Source of the DNA: Apium graveolens
Lineage: Eukaryota > Streptophyta > Magnoliopsida > Apiales > Apiaceae
Assembly (NCBI RefSeq): GCF_009905375.1
Contig: NC_133648.1
Coordinates: 91,266,631-91,330,630 of the forward strand
Direction: 5' to 3'
Length of the DNA: 64,000 bases
A model generated the notes under the pieces. It had not been told where the DNA came from and ran no database searches. It saw only the letters and a program-made list of their open reading frames with translations. Each line of letters begins with the position of its first letter. Position 1 is the stretch's first letter. The position numbers and the translations under genes are program-made. Below, piece by piece: positions 55,312 to 64,000 of the stretch.

Positions 55312-55332
55312 GAGATTCTGAGGACAGAATCC

Positions 55333-55349
55333 TTTTAAGGGGGGAAGGA
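55333..55349 (+). other. Polypurine tract of Tekay-1
   Basis: TTTTAAGGGGGGAAGGA abuts the 3' LTR start at 55350. Clean PPT with the typical T-run before it. Confidence 0.9.
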
Positions 55350-58300
55350 TGTAATATCCGGGATATATCGTGTAATTATTTTTGCTATTATATAATTATT
55401 ATGTGTGTTCAGTATCTATTCTATGAGTTAATTGTTAAGTGTTATCTGTACTTGAATATTCAAAAATAATATTAATTGAGTATTTTAATTTTTATATGTC
55501 CAAAATAAAATATAGATAATTGTCATATCTTCCTAATTATTTTTATGTTGGTTTATGGATTTATAAGAATCATATGAAATTTCTAAAATCTTTTTCCGGG
55601 TAATTAAAATCTATTTTATAAAAACGGGAACCAACCGACGTCAACCGTTGTTACGTTTTTGGAACCCGAAACTCTTTCGAGAACTCCTTCCTAACCTAAT
55701 TGTAATATTCCGAGCATTTTCCATGTTTCGACTTTTTCGATCCGGCTTACGGTTTGTCCTGCGCGGGTCCCGGCGCAACATTTTCGATACAATATTCGTT
55801 TCGGTAAATCAATAAAACCCGTATTTTCGATAAACGGGAGCTTTTTATTAAACTATCCTAATTATCACTTCGTAATACGTGTAACCAGGCGCTGAGACCA
55901 AGACCGCAGTACAAATTGTACTAATTTGGATAATTATCCCGAAAACCGATACCGTTTGGATCAGTTTTTACAAATAAACGTACCGTTTTATATCCGGAAT
56001 GATCCAACGGGATACAAATTTTCTATAATTATAAATAGCCTGTTACCGTATTTTATTTCGTATCAAAATCATTTGCAGATAGTTAATTATATAATTTTCA
56101 GAGAAAAGCCCTAATTTCTTAAAACTGTTCTAACAATCAAACAGCAAAACGAAGGCATTACCGATCTCTGTTTTCAAAGCTTGAGTAACCAAAACGAAGG
56201 ATTTGAAGTGTTCTATCAGATTCTGAGCTTTGTTTCACTGCAGAAATCAAGGTTATTTTTCTAAAAATTTATTTATTTTTGAATTTATTTTATTAAAAAT
56301 ATGAATTTTTGTTCGGATGATTGTTTGTATGATTTGATGATTGCGTGTTGTAGAGCTTGTTTTCCTGATGATTTTCATATGTCATACGTCTGATTTGGAG
56401 TTCAATAACATGTTCAAATTTGAGTTTGATTTTCGAATTTCAAAATTAGGGTTTATAACCCGTATGAATGTTCTTAATTGAAATTTGGGGGTTTCTTATT
56501 CTGTGATAGATTGATGATGTGTTATAGTGGGTTGTGTTCTCTGTGAAATTTGCAATCTAGTCGTATAAGTTTCATGAACCAACGAGGTCTGTAGAGAAGG
56601 GAATTGTGTTTTGAAGTTTTCCGATGTTCGCCGGAAACTGGAAAACTTCACGGCCAAATTCCGGCCAACTCAGGGATTGTTAGGATGAATTGATTGCATG
56701 GTTGTGTTCCTGATGTTGTGTAGATGTGATCTGGAGGTGTTGGTGGGGTGAGGACGCCGGGAACGTGTTCTCCGGCGAACCCGACTGTTTTCCGGCGACC
56801 CCTTGGAAAATTACAGTTTAGTACCTATAGTTTTGAAAACGATGCAGTTTGGTCCCTGTAGTTTCCAGACTTTGCAAAAATTGGATTTCTGTTATAAAAA
56901 TGTTTAAAAATCATATTTCCTATTTATTTTTATTATAAAAATTCGTTTTTAATTTCTGAAAATTCTGAAAATTATTTTTAATTCACAAATAAATCTAAAT
57001 TAATTAGTTAATTAATTTTAGTTAATTTCTAATTGATTAATTGGTCAATTAATTCGAAAATTAATTGATTAATTGATTTAATTAATTATTATTTGATTTT
57101 AATTAATTATTTAATTATTTAAAAATGAGTTAAAAATTCTGAAAAATAGTTTCGAGCTTTAAAATATTATTCTAAATTATTTCCAAGGCTCGATAAATAT
57201 TCTAAAAATTATTTCGGAGCCAGAATGGGCCAACCGAACCCTGTTTATTAACCCGAAATTGATCCAACGACCCGTTTTAATTCTGAAAAATGTTTAAAAA
57301 ATCATTTTAAATACCAGAAAGCCTATTTATGACCCGAGATTTCTTTATAAATAATATATCATTGATTACGTGATGTATTATGTGCTACATGTGACTTGTT
57401 AATTGACTATCGGTCTATATATTCGGTGTTTACTTGATTATTGCATAACTTTCAATCCGTTAATCGGATTTGGGTAAAACGAAGGGTAGATGGAAGTATG
57501 TGTTGAATAGAATTCCGTGAGTAAATTATTGATAAATGCTTATGATATGTGAGCAGAAGAGGCAAGGTGTAGGAAAGGGAAATAGGTAGTTGCGGAGTAA
57601 GACGATTGTGATTGAAAGCAAGTGCAGGATAGTAAGCTAATATCAGGCAAGTGTTCTGAACTTTCTCGAGATATTGTAATTCTTGATAGTCTTGTTGACA
57701 TTGCAAGTGCTTTGAAGCACGGAAACCTAAATCCTGATTTCAGTTATTGTTCTTGAGCTAGGAACCATATTCTTTCTAATCCATTGATTATTGTATATCC
57801 AAACAAGAACCACAAATCTATGATACTACTCCACAAATACATACAAACTAAATACCAGACACTGAACTGAATTATTATATACTCAATCCATGATATCTTA
57901 TGCTTTGAAAGACCAAATCCTTGAAACCCTGAAATGTTGTTTCCTTTGTTATCCAATTCTTTCATTACCCAGCATTCAAGCTTTAAAAGTACCTTGTTGA
58001 TCCTTACAAGGATTTAAACCCTTTCATTGTTAAACATTTATTGTTGTTAATGATTTCGGTTATTATTTATTATTGCATATTCTGTTATTATGTTAGAATT
58101 GGATTGTTTTTATAAAATTGTAGACCAGATTCGTGGTCAGACCATATAATGGTCAATTTAGGCCAATGTGTGCCTTGGATCCAGTAGTTAGAGCAATGCT
58201 GTGTGCCTTGCTCGGGGTTAGTGCGTGACTGATCAGCAGCCTAATCTTGGTTTTTAAATTAAAAGTATAATATCCAATTCTAAATCATAATCCATTGTTC

Positions 58301-58760
58301 ACTTGATATCATAAACATATTCACCCGATGATCATTATTCTCAGTTTTGTCATTGTGACTTGCTGAGCTAGTTAGCTCATTTGTGCGATGTTGTTTATAT
58401 TCTTTCTAGTTAAAAAGGAACCAGTTGGTAAAGAGGATCCCCAGTCCAGCGCGAGAGCTAGGGGTTCAGGTTGAGAAAGCTGAGCTAGTAGGCTTCTTTT
58501 GGAATAATTTAAGTTTGTAAAAGTTTGTAATAATGTTTAATACTCAGTTTGAATTTGAAATAGTTGGGATTTGAACGGTTTGTAATATATTAGTGTGTTT
58601 GGCTTGTGTGCATACTTTAACTTATTGCGGTCCGTGGTGATTGGTAAGTAGGGTCATTGCATATATTATTATTGTTATCTTTATTATTGTTATAAGCAGG
58701 TTATAATTAAGGTGTTTGTGTGGACCCCAAACTTCTGACCCGGGTTTGGAGGGTGCCACA
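55350..58760 (+). repeat. 3' LTR of Tekay-1
   Basis: 3,411 bp, ends TGTAATATCC...GTGCCACA, followed by the target duplication TGGCT. Near-identical to the 5' LTR except for the indels noted there. Confidence 0.95.
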
Positions 58761-58765
58761 TGGCT
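58761..58765. other. Target site duplication of Tekay-1, right copy
   Basis: TGGCT, matching 46078-46082. Confidence 0.95.
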
Positions 58766-59015
58766 TGATTTCAAAAGTGTTAGCCTGAATAGCCGGGTGA
58801 AGGATGCTTGAATGAATGTCATCAATTTTAGGCCGAGAAAAGTTCATAAGAGCTGGATCTGCCGGAACTATACAATCACCCATGATTACTGGTTCTTTCT
58901 GCTCACTCTCTTTATCCGAATCTTCAAAATCTATCTTCTCCGGAATATCAAGAACTGAGTTTGTCTCCTCAGCCGTATCCAAAGTCCTCTTGCGAGTACG
59001 AGAACGTGTTTGCAT
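58766..59015 (-). pseudogene. Athila gag N-terminus
   Basis: ATG at 59013-59015 (MQTRSRTRKRTLD). Basic start, acidic middle (DFEDSDKESEQKEP), then FSRPKIDDIHSSILHPAIQ and NTFEIK, the conserved region before QMVQ. It runs into Tekay-1 at 58765 and resumes at 46077 beyond the insertion. The two parts are 12.7 kb apart and can no longer be translated together. Confidence 0.87.
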
Positions 59016-59128
59016 AAACGCTCGCTAAAGTACCTGAAACACAACCGGAAACAATAAGTAACACGTCTTAATCAATGAGTCCTAATGACCACTGATGGTA
59101 AGTACATAAACTAAACAAATACGCCGAA
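59016..59128 (-). other. Athila leader
   Basis: Short untranslated stretch between PBS and gag start. Nothing else was recognised. Confidence 0.6.
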
Positions 59129-59146
59129 TCCCCGGCAGCGGCGCCA
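59129..59146 (-). other. Primer binding site of Athila
   Basis: The minus strand reads TGGCGCCGCTGCCGGGGA, a PBS typical of Athila elements, six bases inside the LTR end (TAACA at 59153). Confidence 0.9.
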
Positions 59147-59152
59147 AAAACT

Positions 59153-59880
59153 TGTTAGGGCGAAAAAACACGCTAATATTCTGATAAGTATACGCGTTCG
59201 CAAGTAATATAGAATACTTTCTAGTTCGTTCCCACATAGACTCAGACTAATTATATTCAATTAACACTCACTCACCAATGTATAATTACTTCTCAATGTC
59301 AAGATAATAAAACTTAGATTGATTAACTAATTATTAACTATAATTAACTACGAGAATTAAGCACTTAATTGACACATGAATTAACAATATTAAAACACTC
59401 ATGAGATCACAACTTCATTACTACTTCCTTCAATAGTCATTCTTATTACCCTTAGCATGTGACAGTGATGATATTAATCGAACAACACGAAACTGATAAA
59501 AGCCAACTTTCATTGTACTAATACCATTCTACCAAGCATCCACAATTAAGACATAAGTTGAATAGGCATCAATTATGTTGAGACCCTACATGTCTACAGA
59601 ATTTGACAACATAACGATTTAAGCACAAGTTATTCCTTATGATTACACAGGGCAAGTAAAACGGTTAGAGTTACCTACTAATCATGCATTCACATACATG
59701 AACCTATGCTATCATGGCAAGTTTTAAACCTCAAGATCCACCGTCGCTTCACAAGAGATTAACACCCTATCTTATATGTCCGCGACACACATAAGACGAA
59801 TAAGCACAACCAATACTAGATATCATACAATAATCACACACTAAGGTATTTAACAACTAACTAAAGAATTTCATAGTAAC
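59153..59880 (-). repeat. 5' LTR of Athila, inner ~730 bp only
   Basis: It aligns with 23841-24534 of the 3' LTR. Interrupted at 59880 by the SIRE-C LTR. The remaining ~720 bp (equivalent to about 24535-25256, with the TATA box and GC palindromes) should lie past SIRE-C, off-window. Confidence 0.9.
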
Positions 59881-61232
59881 TGTTAGGTCCCAATTTGTTT
59901 GTAGAAGGGGGGGTTGAATGCAAACAATACCGTTTCGTCGAATAAAATGCGGAATAAAATTGTGAAACAAAATTCAAGTTAAATAAAACTTTTATTAAAC
60001 TTGAAAGGTGTTACAACTACGGTATCGATTACAAGGGATTAATCTCAAATCAATTATTACAAATTTAGAATAAATTCGACATGAACTTTTTCTATTTTTG
60101 TAATTAAAAGATCAAATGCTAAAAGCGATTTGAGATTAAGTTCTAGGGATTTTAATCCGCTAGATAGATACACAAGAACAAGATAAGTATTTCTAGTTGA
60201 TTGGATTTAACTTTACAATCTAGAAAATTGATCTTGAAGTTGCAGAATAGATGTAATATTTTTCTGCTTCTTTTTCTCTTTTGTTCTTCTGTATGTTGTG
60301 TTCTGTTTGATTGATAGATATTTTGAATTGCTGCTGCTGCTTCTATTTAACAATCCAACCGAGAGAAAAAGAACTGGAATGACAATCCTTTTTAGCTTGA
60401 AAGACTTTCGGTGAGACAATCTATTAGAGCTAGCAAGACAATTAAAATGAACTAGCAAGACTTTCGGTATGACTATTGATTGTCATACCGATTGTCATAT
60501 TAGTTCAAATGAAATTGTTTTACTGAATTAATAATTGATTTTAATCTAAATAATAATTCTATTAATACAATCAACTGAATTAGCATGACATTCAGTATGA
60601 CTATCAATTGTCATACCGATTGTCATACTAGTACAATCAGTTGTCTTTTTAGAATTAACACAGATTTTAATCAATTAACATTCTGAAAATCCTCATTATT
60701 AATTCTAAATTAATTAATCAATTTAATTCAATTAATCAATAAATTAATCCTTGCAGATTTAATTTATTCTCTTAATTAAATTATATGACTTAATTAATTA
60801 ATAGAGAATTAATACTATCCCTGAGCAGCATCCATTCTTCTGACAATCTTCGAGACTTATGAATCAATTCCGTCACTTCAATGCTGACACTCGATGTACT
60901 GTCTGGTTCATGAGTGACTAACTTTCGTGACGTTTCTTCATGTCTTGACTTTGTTGTTCTGATTGAATCCTTGTAATAAATGATACCTTGACGAGATCTC
61001 TGTCACTTGATTAAATCCACGATCTTGATTTATATCACTGAGGCATGATCAAATTCTTGAACTTCTTCCAGTGAATCTTCAAGTCTGCAGATGAACAATG
61101 TTTCTTTATTCTTTGACAGATGTTACTTTGTGAGATCTCTCTGATGCTTGATCCACTATTTACTTATTACATTCTTATTTGAGTTGAGTTAAATACTCGA
61201 ATAAACGAGTAGGCTATGACATATGCCTTTCA
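59881..61232 (-). repeat. 3' LTR of SIRE-C
   Basis: 1,352 bp, minus-strand TGAAAGGCATATG...GGACCTAACA. A TATA-like TTAAATAG is at about 60343-60350. The short repeat cluster is at 60378-60645. No second copy is in the window, so the ends rest on TG/CA, the PPT and the break in the Athila LTR. Confidence 0.82.
60378..60645. repeat. ATTGTCATACCGATTGTCATA motif cluster in SIRE-C U3
   Basis: Repeated TTGTCATACCGATTGTCATA, AGCAAGACTTTCGGTATGAC and related sequence in both orientations. One perfect facing pair is GGTATGAC (60466-60473) and GTCATACC (60482-60489). It is placed upstream of the TATA-like box, as in SIRE-A and SIRE-B, but unrelated in sequence. Confidence 0.82.
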
Positions 61233-61250
61233 ATCTCCCCCTATTTGCTT
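61233..61250 (-). other. Polypurine tract of SIRE-C
   Basis: The minus strand reads CAAATAGGGGGAGAT immediately before TGAAAGG of the LTR. Confidence 0.8.
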
Positions 61251-61505
61251 GTTAGACAATAACAACAAATACCTAGAGGATAACTCAACTAACAAATAAG
61301 AAAAAGATATAAACAGTGATGTAAAGTAAATAGCAGAAAAGTTCTGGATTATATTTAACATTTTCCAGATTCCAAATGAAATTTACAAGTGAATACAAGA
61401 TAGATGTTCCTCTAGCCTGAACATATAACTACATTAGACTATCTTGATTCATAACGCTCTAATCATATTACATTGAGTTTTTTGAGCTAATTGACTTTAG
61501 TTGTC
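61251..61505 (-). other. Spacer between the SIRE-C env-position ORF and its PPT
   Basis: AT-rich, no ORF of note. Serves as 3' untranslated sequence. Confidence 0.5.
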
Positions 61506-64000
61506 TTATCTTCTGACTTCACCTTCTTCTAAATCTTGAAGCAATTCCTTGTCAAAGATACGATCTTTTTCTGAAGTGAAGCTTGCAGGTCTGACTGGTT
61601 GAACTCCAACTGTCTTCAACTTATTCTTGAGTTGATTGTACCTTTTAACATTCTTCTCACAATAAGCTTGAATCAAGTCAGCAGCTTGAGTCTTCAACAT
61701 GGATGAATATCCAGCAGTTCTCAAATGATGTTCCATCCAGACCAGATGCTTAGCTGAGTAGTCTTTAAGAGATTGTACATCTAGCTGACAGATTTGAAGA
61801 CAATCAGACTTAAAGAATCTCACTTGATGAGGATTGTTGACCACTTGAGGACTAGCCCTGCTGGCAAACTCTTTAAGCCTTTCTCGAAGAACTTCATTCA
61901 ACTCTGAGCTTCTTTTCACTTTGTTTAAAAGAACCCAAATCTCTGACAACGAACGATTCTCAAATAGATGAAGTGACACCTTGAATGATCCTTCACTCTG
62001 ACAGTATACAAAAATGCTCATCTCATTTAGGGATCTATCAAAAGCAGCTGTGATCCTTGAGACTTCAGTCTTGATAGCATTCATGTACATGTCATTGTTA
62101 GGATTTGAGATTTCCAGCTTGTCAAGAAGATGTAAGAACTGCCTATCATTGTTAGTGCATAGCTGAGGCATATCGAGTACTCTCCTAGCTTCATCCCACT
62201 TTCCACCAATCTTTAGTCTGACATCTCTTCTCCTTTCTTGAGCTTTAATGTCATGAAGACGTTGCTTTTGAAGAGTTTCTGTTCTTTGTATGTCTTTTCT
62301 CCTATCAATGATCTGTGAGACCTTCTTGAGTTCAGCCTCTTTTCTTTGCATCTCTGACTGCTCTTTCTGAAATTCTTTCTCAAACCTAGGATCCACTGTA
62401 TCTTCTTCTTCCCAATCTTCAAAATCACTTTCTTCTTCAGCTTCAAATAACCCATCTTTATCTTCCTGAACTGGATCAGTGGGAATGTCAAAAATATCGA
62501 AGTCATCCTGTTCTCCACTGTAATAGGCATCATCAGCCTTTCCTTTATCTCCAGCAGAAGTATCTTTTTCTTTCCCTTTGGAACTACTCCCTCCTTTCTT
62601 CTCCCCCTTAGTTGAGGGATCCTCTACTGACTTTCCTTTGAAACCTCCACCACTTCCAGAGCCTGATCCTCCACCAGACGGTCCTTCAAAATAAGCTCTT
62701 TGTTCTTCATTAGGGCAATGAGAATTCTTGATCATGTAATATAAGTGCTTCATGCCTTCATTTAGATGTTCCATGCCCGTCTCTATCTTTAGAAATCTTG
62801 AGTTGTCCAGTGAATGATTCATCTCAACGAGGTCTTCAAGAGAAGTCATTCTTGTATGTAGGGAGCAGAAGTTGGATATGTCATCAGCTGATAAATTTGG
62901 AGTGTCCTGAATAGAATTAAGCTTTGGTATTACAGCAGTCTTTAAATCTGAGATGTCATTCCTTATGATTGCAAGCTGATTGTCGACAGAGGTGGAAGAA
63001 GAAGACCGTTCAACCACTTGTGCTTTGAATGCTTGAGCTTCAGCTTGACTTTTAGCAAGTTCTTGTTTCAGGGCAGCAATCTGAGCTAACAGGTTGACAG
63101 TATCAGTGTCTGTGTGTGCTCTCACCTGAAGTTCACTCGTATTTGGTTCACTCATCTCACGTGCATGTGTTTCTCTCAATATGATTGCTCGTGAGGAGTC
63201 TTCCAATTGCTGTTCTTGTGTACCTGCAATAAAAATCACCCTAGCCTCTTCAAGAGAGGTCAGTGGTGGTGCAATGGGAATTCGCGAGTCCCGATCCTCA
63301 GTCAATGCTATCAAATCTTTTGGAATAGATGTCTGAATTGCTTCAGGGATAGATTGACCGAGTTGCCCTCCACTTTCTCCAGATAAATCTGCGAGTGGAG
63401 AATCCCATAAGGGAGCCAGAGTTGTTGGATCTGGGAGGGGAGAAAATGACTCTATTAAAGATGGCGGAGAGTCAGATTTTCCCTCTGAAGCATGTGACTG
63501 CTCTTCTGCCGTAACTATGGCAGGCACTGTAACCGACTCTACGTGCACTCCTCGCTGGGTGTCCTGAGTATTATCTGGGGAAGTGTATGGTTCCATTGTG
63601 AGTAATGGAATTGTGCTTGACTCAGTACAGGATGCCATGGCCCTATGGCGAATTTCAATAGATGCATCCTGTTGAGAGAATGCCTCTAGTAACTGTTCAT
63701 TGGCCATTTCAAAGTCCATGTCCTGTTGGGAGGACAAGGATGGGCTTTCAGATGCCTCAGAATAGGTTTTTCTTTTCTTAGGAGGAGGCAGAGCTGAGGG
63801 TTCACTCATATTTGACATTGTACTACTTCCTAGTAATCTTCTGGGTAACATTTTAGACAGTGGGGGAGAGGGTGAGATAGAATGAGACTCTGTGTTTGGC
63901 TCTATGACCTGGGATTGAAGCTGTGGTTCTACAACTTCATGGTCAGCCCTATCAACCACTGAGGGTCTGTTAACAGAAGTAGGAAGAGAGTGAGAGTGAG
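61506..64000 (-). CDS. Env-position ORF of SIRE-C, open and incomplete at its 5' end
   Basis: Open from the right edge to TAA at 61506-61508, more than 830 codons. The codon at 63957-63959 is GTG, and the frame is open upstream of it, so the true start is off-window. From N to C: a Ser/Pro/Thr-rich part (about the first 280 residues), coiled-coil-like segments (QIAALKQELAKSQAEAQAF), a Gly/Ser hinge (GGGSGSGSGGGFKGKS, about 430-450), an acidic stretch (EAEEESDFEDWEEEDTVD), a long charged helix rich in Arg, Lys and Glu, and a globular C-terminus ending LEEGEVRR. No hydrophobic membrane span is visible, so a classical envelope role is not supported by sequence. It is far better preserved than the equivalents in SIRE-A and SIRE-B. 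Confidence 0.8.
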   Translation of the reverse strand, partial: HSHSLPTSVNRPSVVDRADHEVVEPQLQSQVIEPNTESHSISPSPPLSKMLPRRLLGSSTMSNMSEPSALPPPKKRKTYSEASESPSLSSQQDMDFEMANEQLLEAFSQQDASIEIRHRAMASCTESSTIPLLTMEPYTSPDNTQDTQRGVHVESVTVPAIVTAEEQSHASEGKSDSPPSLIESFSPLPDPTTLAPLWDSPLADLSGESGGQLGQSIPEAIQTSIPKDLIALTEDRDSRIPIAPPLTSLEEARVIFIAGTQEQQLEDSSRAIILRETHAREMSEPNTSELQVRAHTDTDTVNLLAQIAALKQELAKSQAEAQAFKAQVVERSSSSTSVDNQLAIIRNDISDLKTAVIPKLNSIQDTPNLSADDISNFCSLHTRMTSLEDLVEMNHSLDNSRFLKIETGMEHLNEGMKHLYYMIKNSHCPNEEQRAYFEGPSGGGSGSGSGGGFKGKSVEDPSTKGEKKGGSSSKGKEKDTSAGDKGKADDAYYSGEQDDFDIFDIPTDPVQEDKDGLFEAEEESDFEDWEEEDTVDPRFEKEFQKEQSEMQRKEAELKKVSQIIDRRKDIQRTETLQKQRLHDIKAQERRRDVRLKIGGKWDEARRVLDMPQLCTNNDRQFLHLLDKLEISNPNNDMYMNAIKTEVSRITAAFDRSLNEMSIFVYCQSEGSFKVSLHLFENRSLSEIWVLLNKVKRSSELNEVLRERLKEFASRASPQVVNNPHQVRFFKSDCLQICQLDVQSLKDYSAKHLVWMEHHLRTAGYSSMLKTQAADLIQAYCEKNVKRYNQLKNKLKTVGVQPVRPASFTSEKDRIFDKELLQDLEEGEVRR

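Larger units (their letters stand above)
46083..58760 (+). mobile_element. Tekay-1: nearly intact Ty3/gypsy chromovirus (Tekay type)
   Basis: 12,678 bp with LTRs 46083-49524 and 55350-58760, PBS, pre-gag ORF, gag-PR, RT-RNase H-INT-chromodomain and PPT. The flanks are the perfect duplication TGGCT. It inserted in opposite orientation into Athila gag. The polyprotein has a single in-frame TAG (52405-52407) and the pre-gag ORF a single TAG (50041-50043); otherwise it is open. It is the best preserved autonomous-type element here and therefore probably one of the latest arrivals. Confidence 0.95.
23841..59880 (-). mobile_element. Athila-type Ty3/gypsy element, broken by three later insertions
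   Basis: Reading the minus strand from the right: part of the 5' LTR (59880-59153), PBS, gag start (59015-58766), Tekay-1 insertion, rest of gag, PR, RT, RNase H and integrase (46077-40963), SIRE-A insertion, env-like ORF (27618-26449), 3' UTR, PPT and 3' LTR (25256-23841). Excluding insertions and their target duplications the internal part is about 8.4 kb, a normal Athila size. Lineage evidence is the PBS TGGCGCCGCTGCCGGGGA, a gag with LRLFPFSLRDKAKDWL, a DLGAS protease and an ORF after pol. All genes carry stops or frameshifts. Confidence 0.9.
59881..64000 (-). mobile_element. SIRE-C: Ty1/copia SIRE-type element, 3' part
   Basis: The 3' LTR is 59881-61232, followed by a GGGGGAGAT PPT and a long env-position ORF leaving the window at the right. 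The left flank is GTAAC (59876-59880). It is distinct in sequence from SIRE-A and SIRE-B, though the LTR end (TGTTAGGTCC...GGGGGGGTTGAATGC) and PPT are recognisably similar. Confidence 0.85.

Noticed and set aside
63957..63959. Start codon of the SIRE-C ORF at this position
   Set aside because: The codon is GTG and the frame remains open to the window edge, so the real start is outside.
1..64000. tRNA, rRNA or snoRNA genes
   Set aside because: I looked for A/B boxes and conserved rRNA segments by eye and saw none; PBS sequences only mimic tRNA ends.

Overview
The window is plant nuclear DNA from a repeat-dense, probably pericentromeric or otherwise heterochromatic region. Almost all of it is nested LTR retrotransposons of angiosperm lineages: Ty3/gypsy Tekay-type chromoviruses, Tat/Retand and Athila, plus Ty1/copia SIRE. 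A Stowaway-type MITE lies in the only stretch that is not obviously LTR-derived. No rRNA or tRNA gene was seen, and no complete host gene. The composition fits a dicot with a large genome; I cannot name the species from sequence alone.

Left block (1-17082). A Tat/Retand-type element on the + strand (4553-17082) holds gag, protease, RT-RNase H, archaeal-type RNase H and integrase, all decayed by stop codons. Downstream come a 77-bp tandem array, an antisense gene with two recognisable coding introns, a second 77-bp array and the 3' LTR. Its 5' LTR is cut at the position equivalent to LTR base 198 by a minus-strand Tekay-like element (1-4552). That element shows its 3.2-kb 5' LTR, a PBS and a proline-rich extra ORF before leaving the window on the left.

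Middle (17083-19746). This unassigned spacer contains a full palindromic Stowaway MITE, a foldback, a pair of related hairpins and one weak candidate host exon. The exon abuts a SIRE LTR.

Right block (19747-64000). This is a several-level nest. SIRE-B (minus) is cut at 23841 by an Athila element (minus; LTRs at 23841-25256 and from 59153). Athila is itself broken by three insertions: SIRE-A (27918-40751, minus) between its pol and env-like genes, Tekay-1 (46083-58760, plus, perfect 5-bp TSD) inside its gag, and SIRE-C (from 59881, minus) inside its 5' LTR. The order of insertion is therefore SIRE-B, then Athila, then the other three. Tekay-1 is nearly intact, with one amber codon between protease and RT. 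SIRE-C has an uninterrupted env-position ORF running off the right edge. Athila, Tat and SIRE-A carry many stops, most of them explainable by C-to-T changes.

The least explained signals are: (i) element-specific short, often palindromic motifs repeated in U3 upstream of the TATA box, in SIRE-A also scattered through gag, pol, spacer and env-position ORFs; (ii) TATA boxes set inside perfect inverted repeats in three unrelated LTR families; (iii) an antisense, intron-bearing gene inside the Tat element with promoter-like and 5' UTR-intron-like sequence; (iv) a proline-rich plus coiled-coil-like ORF between PBS and gag in both Tekay elements; (v) a promoter-like sequence immediately upstream of the Athila env-like ORF.
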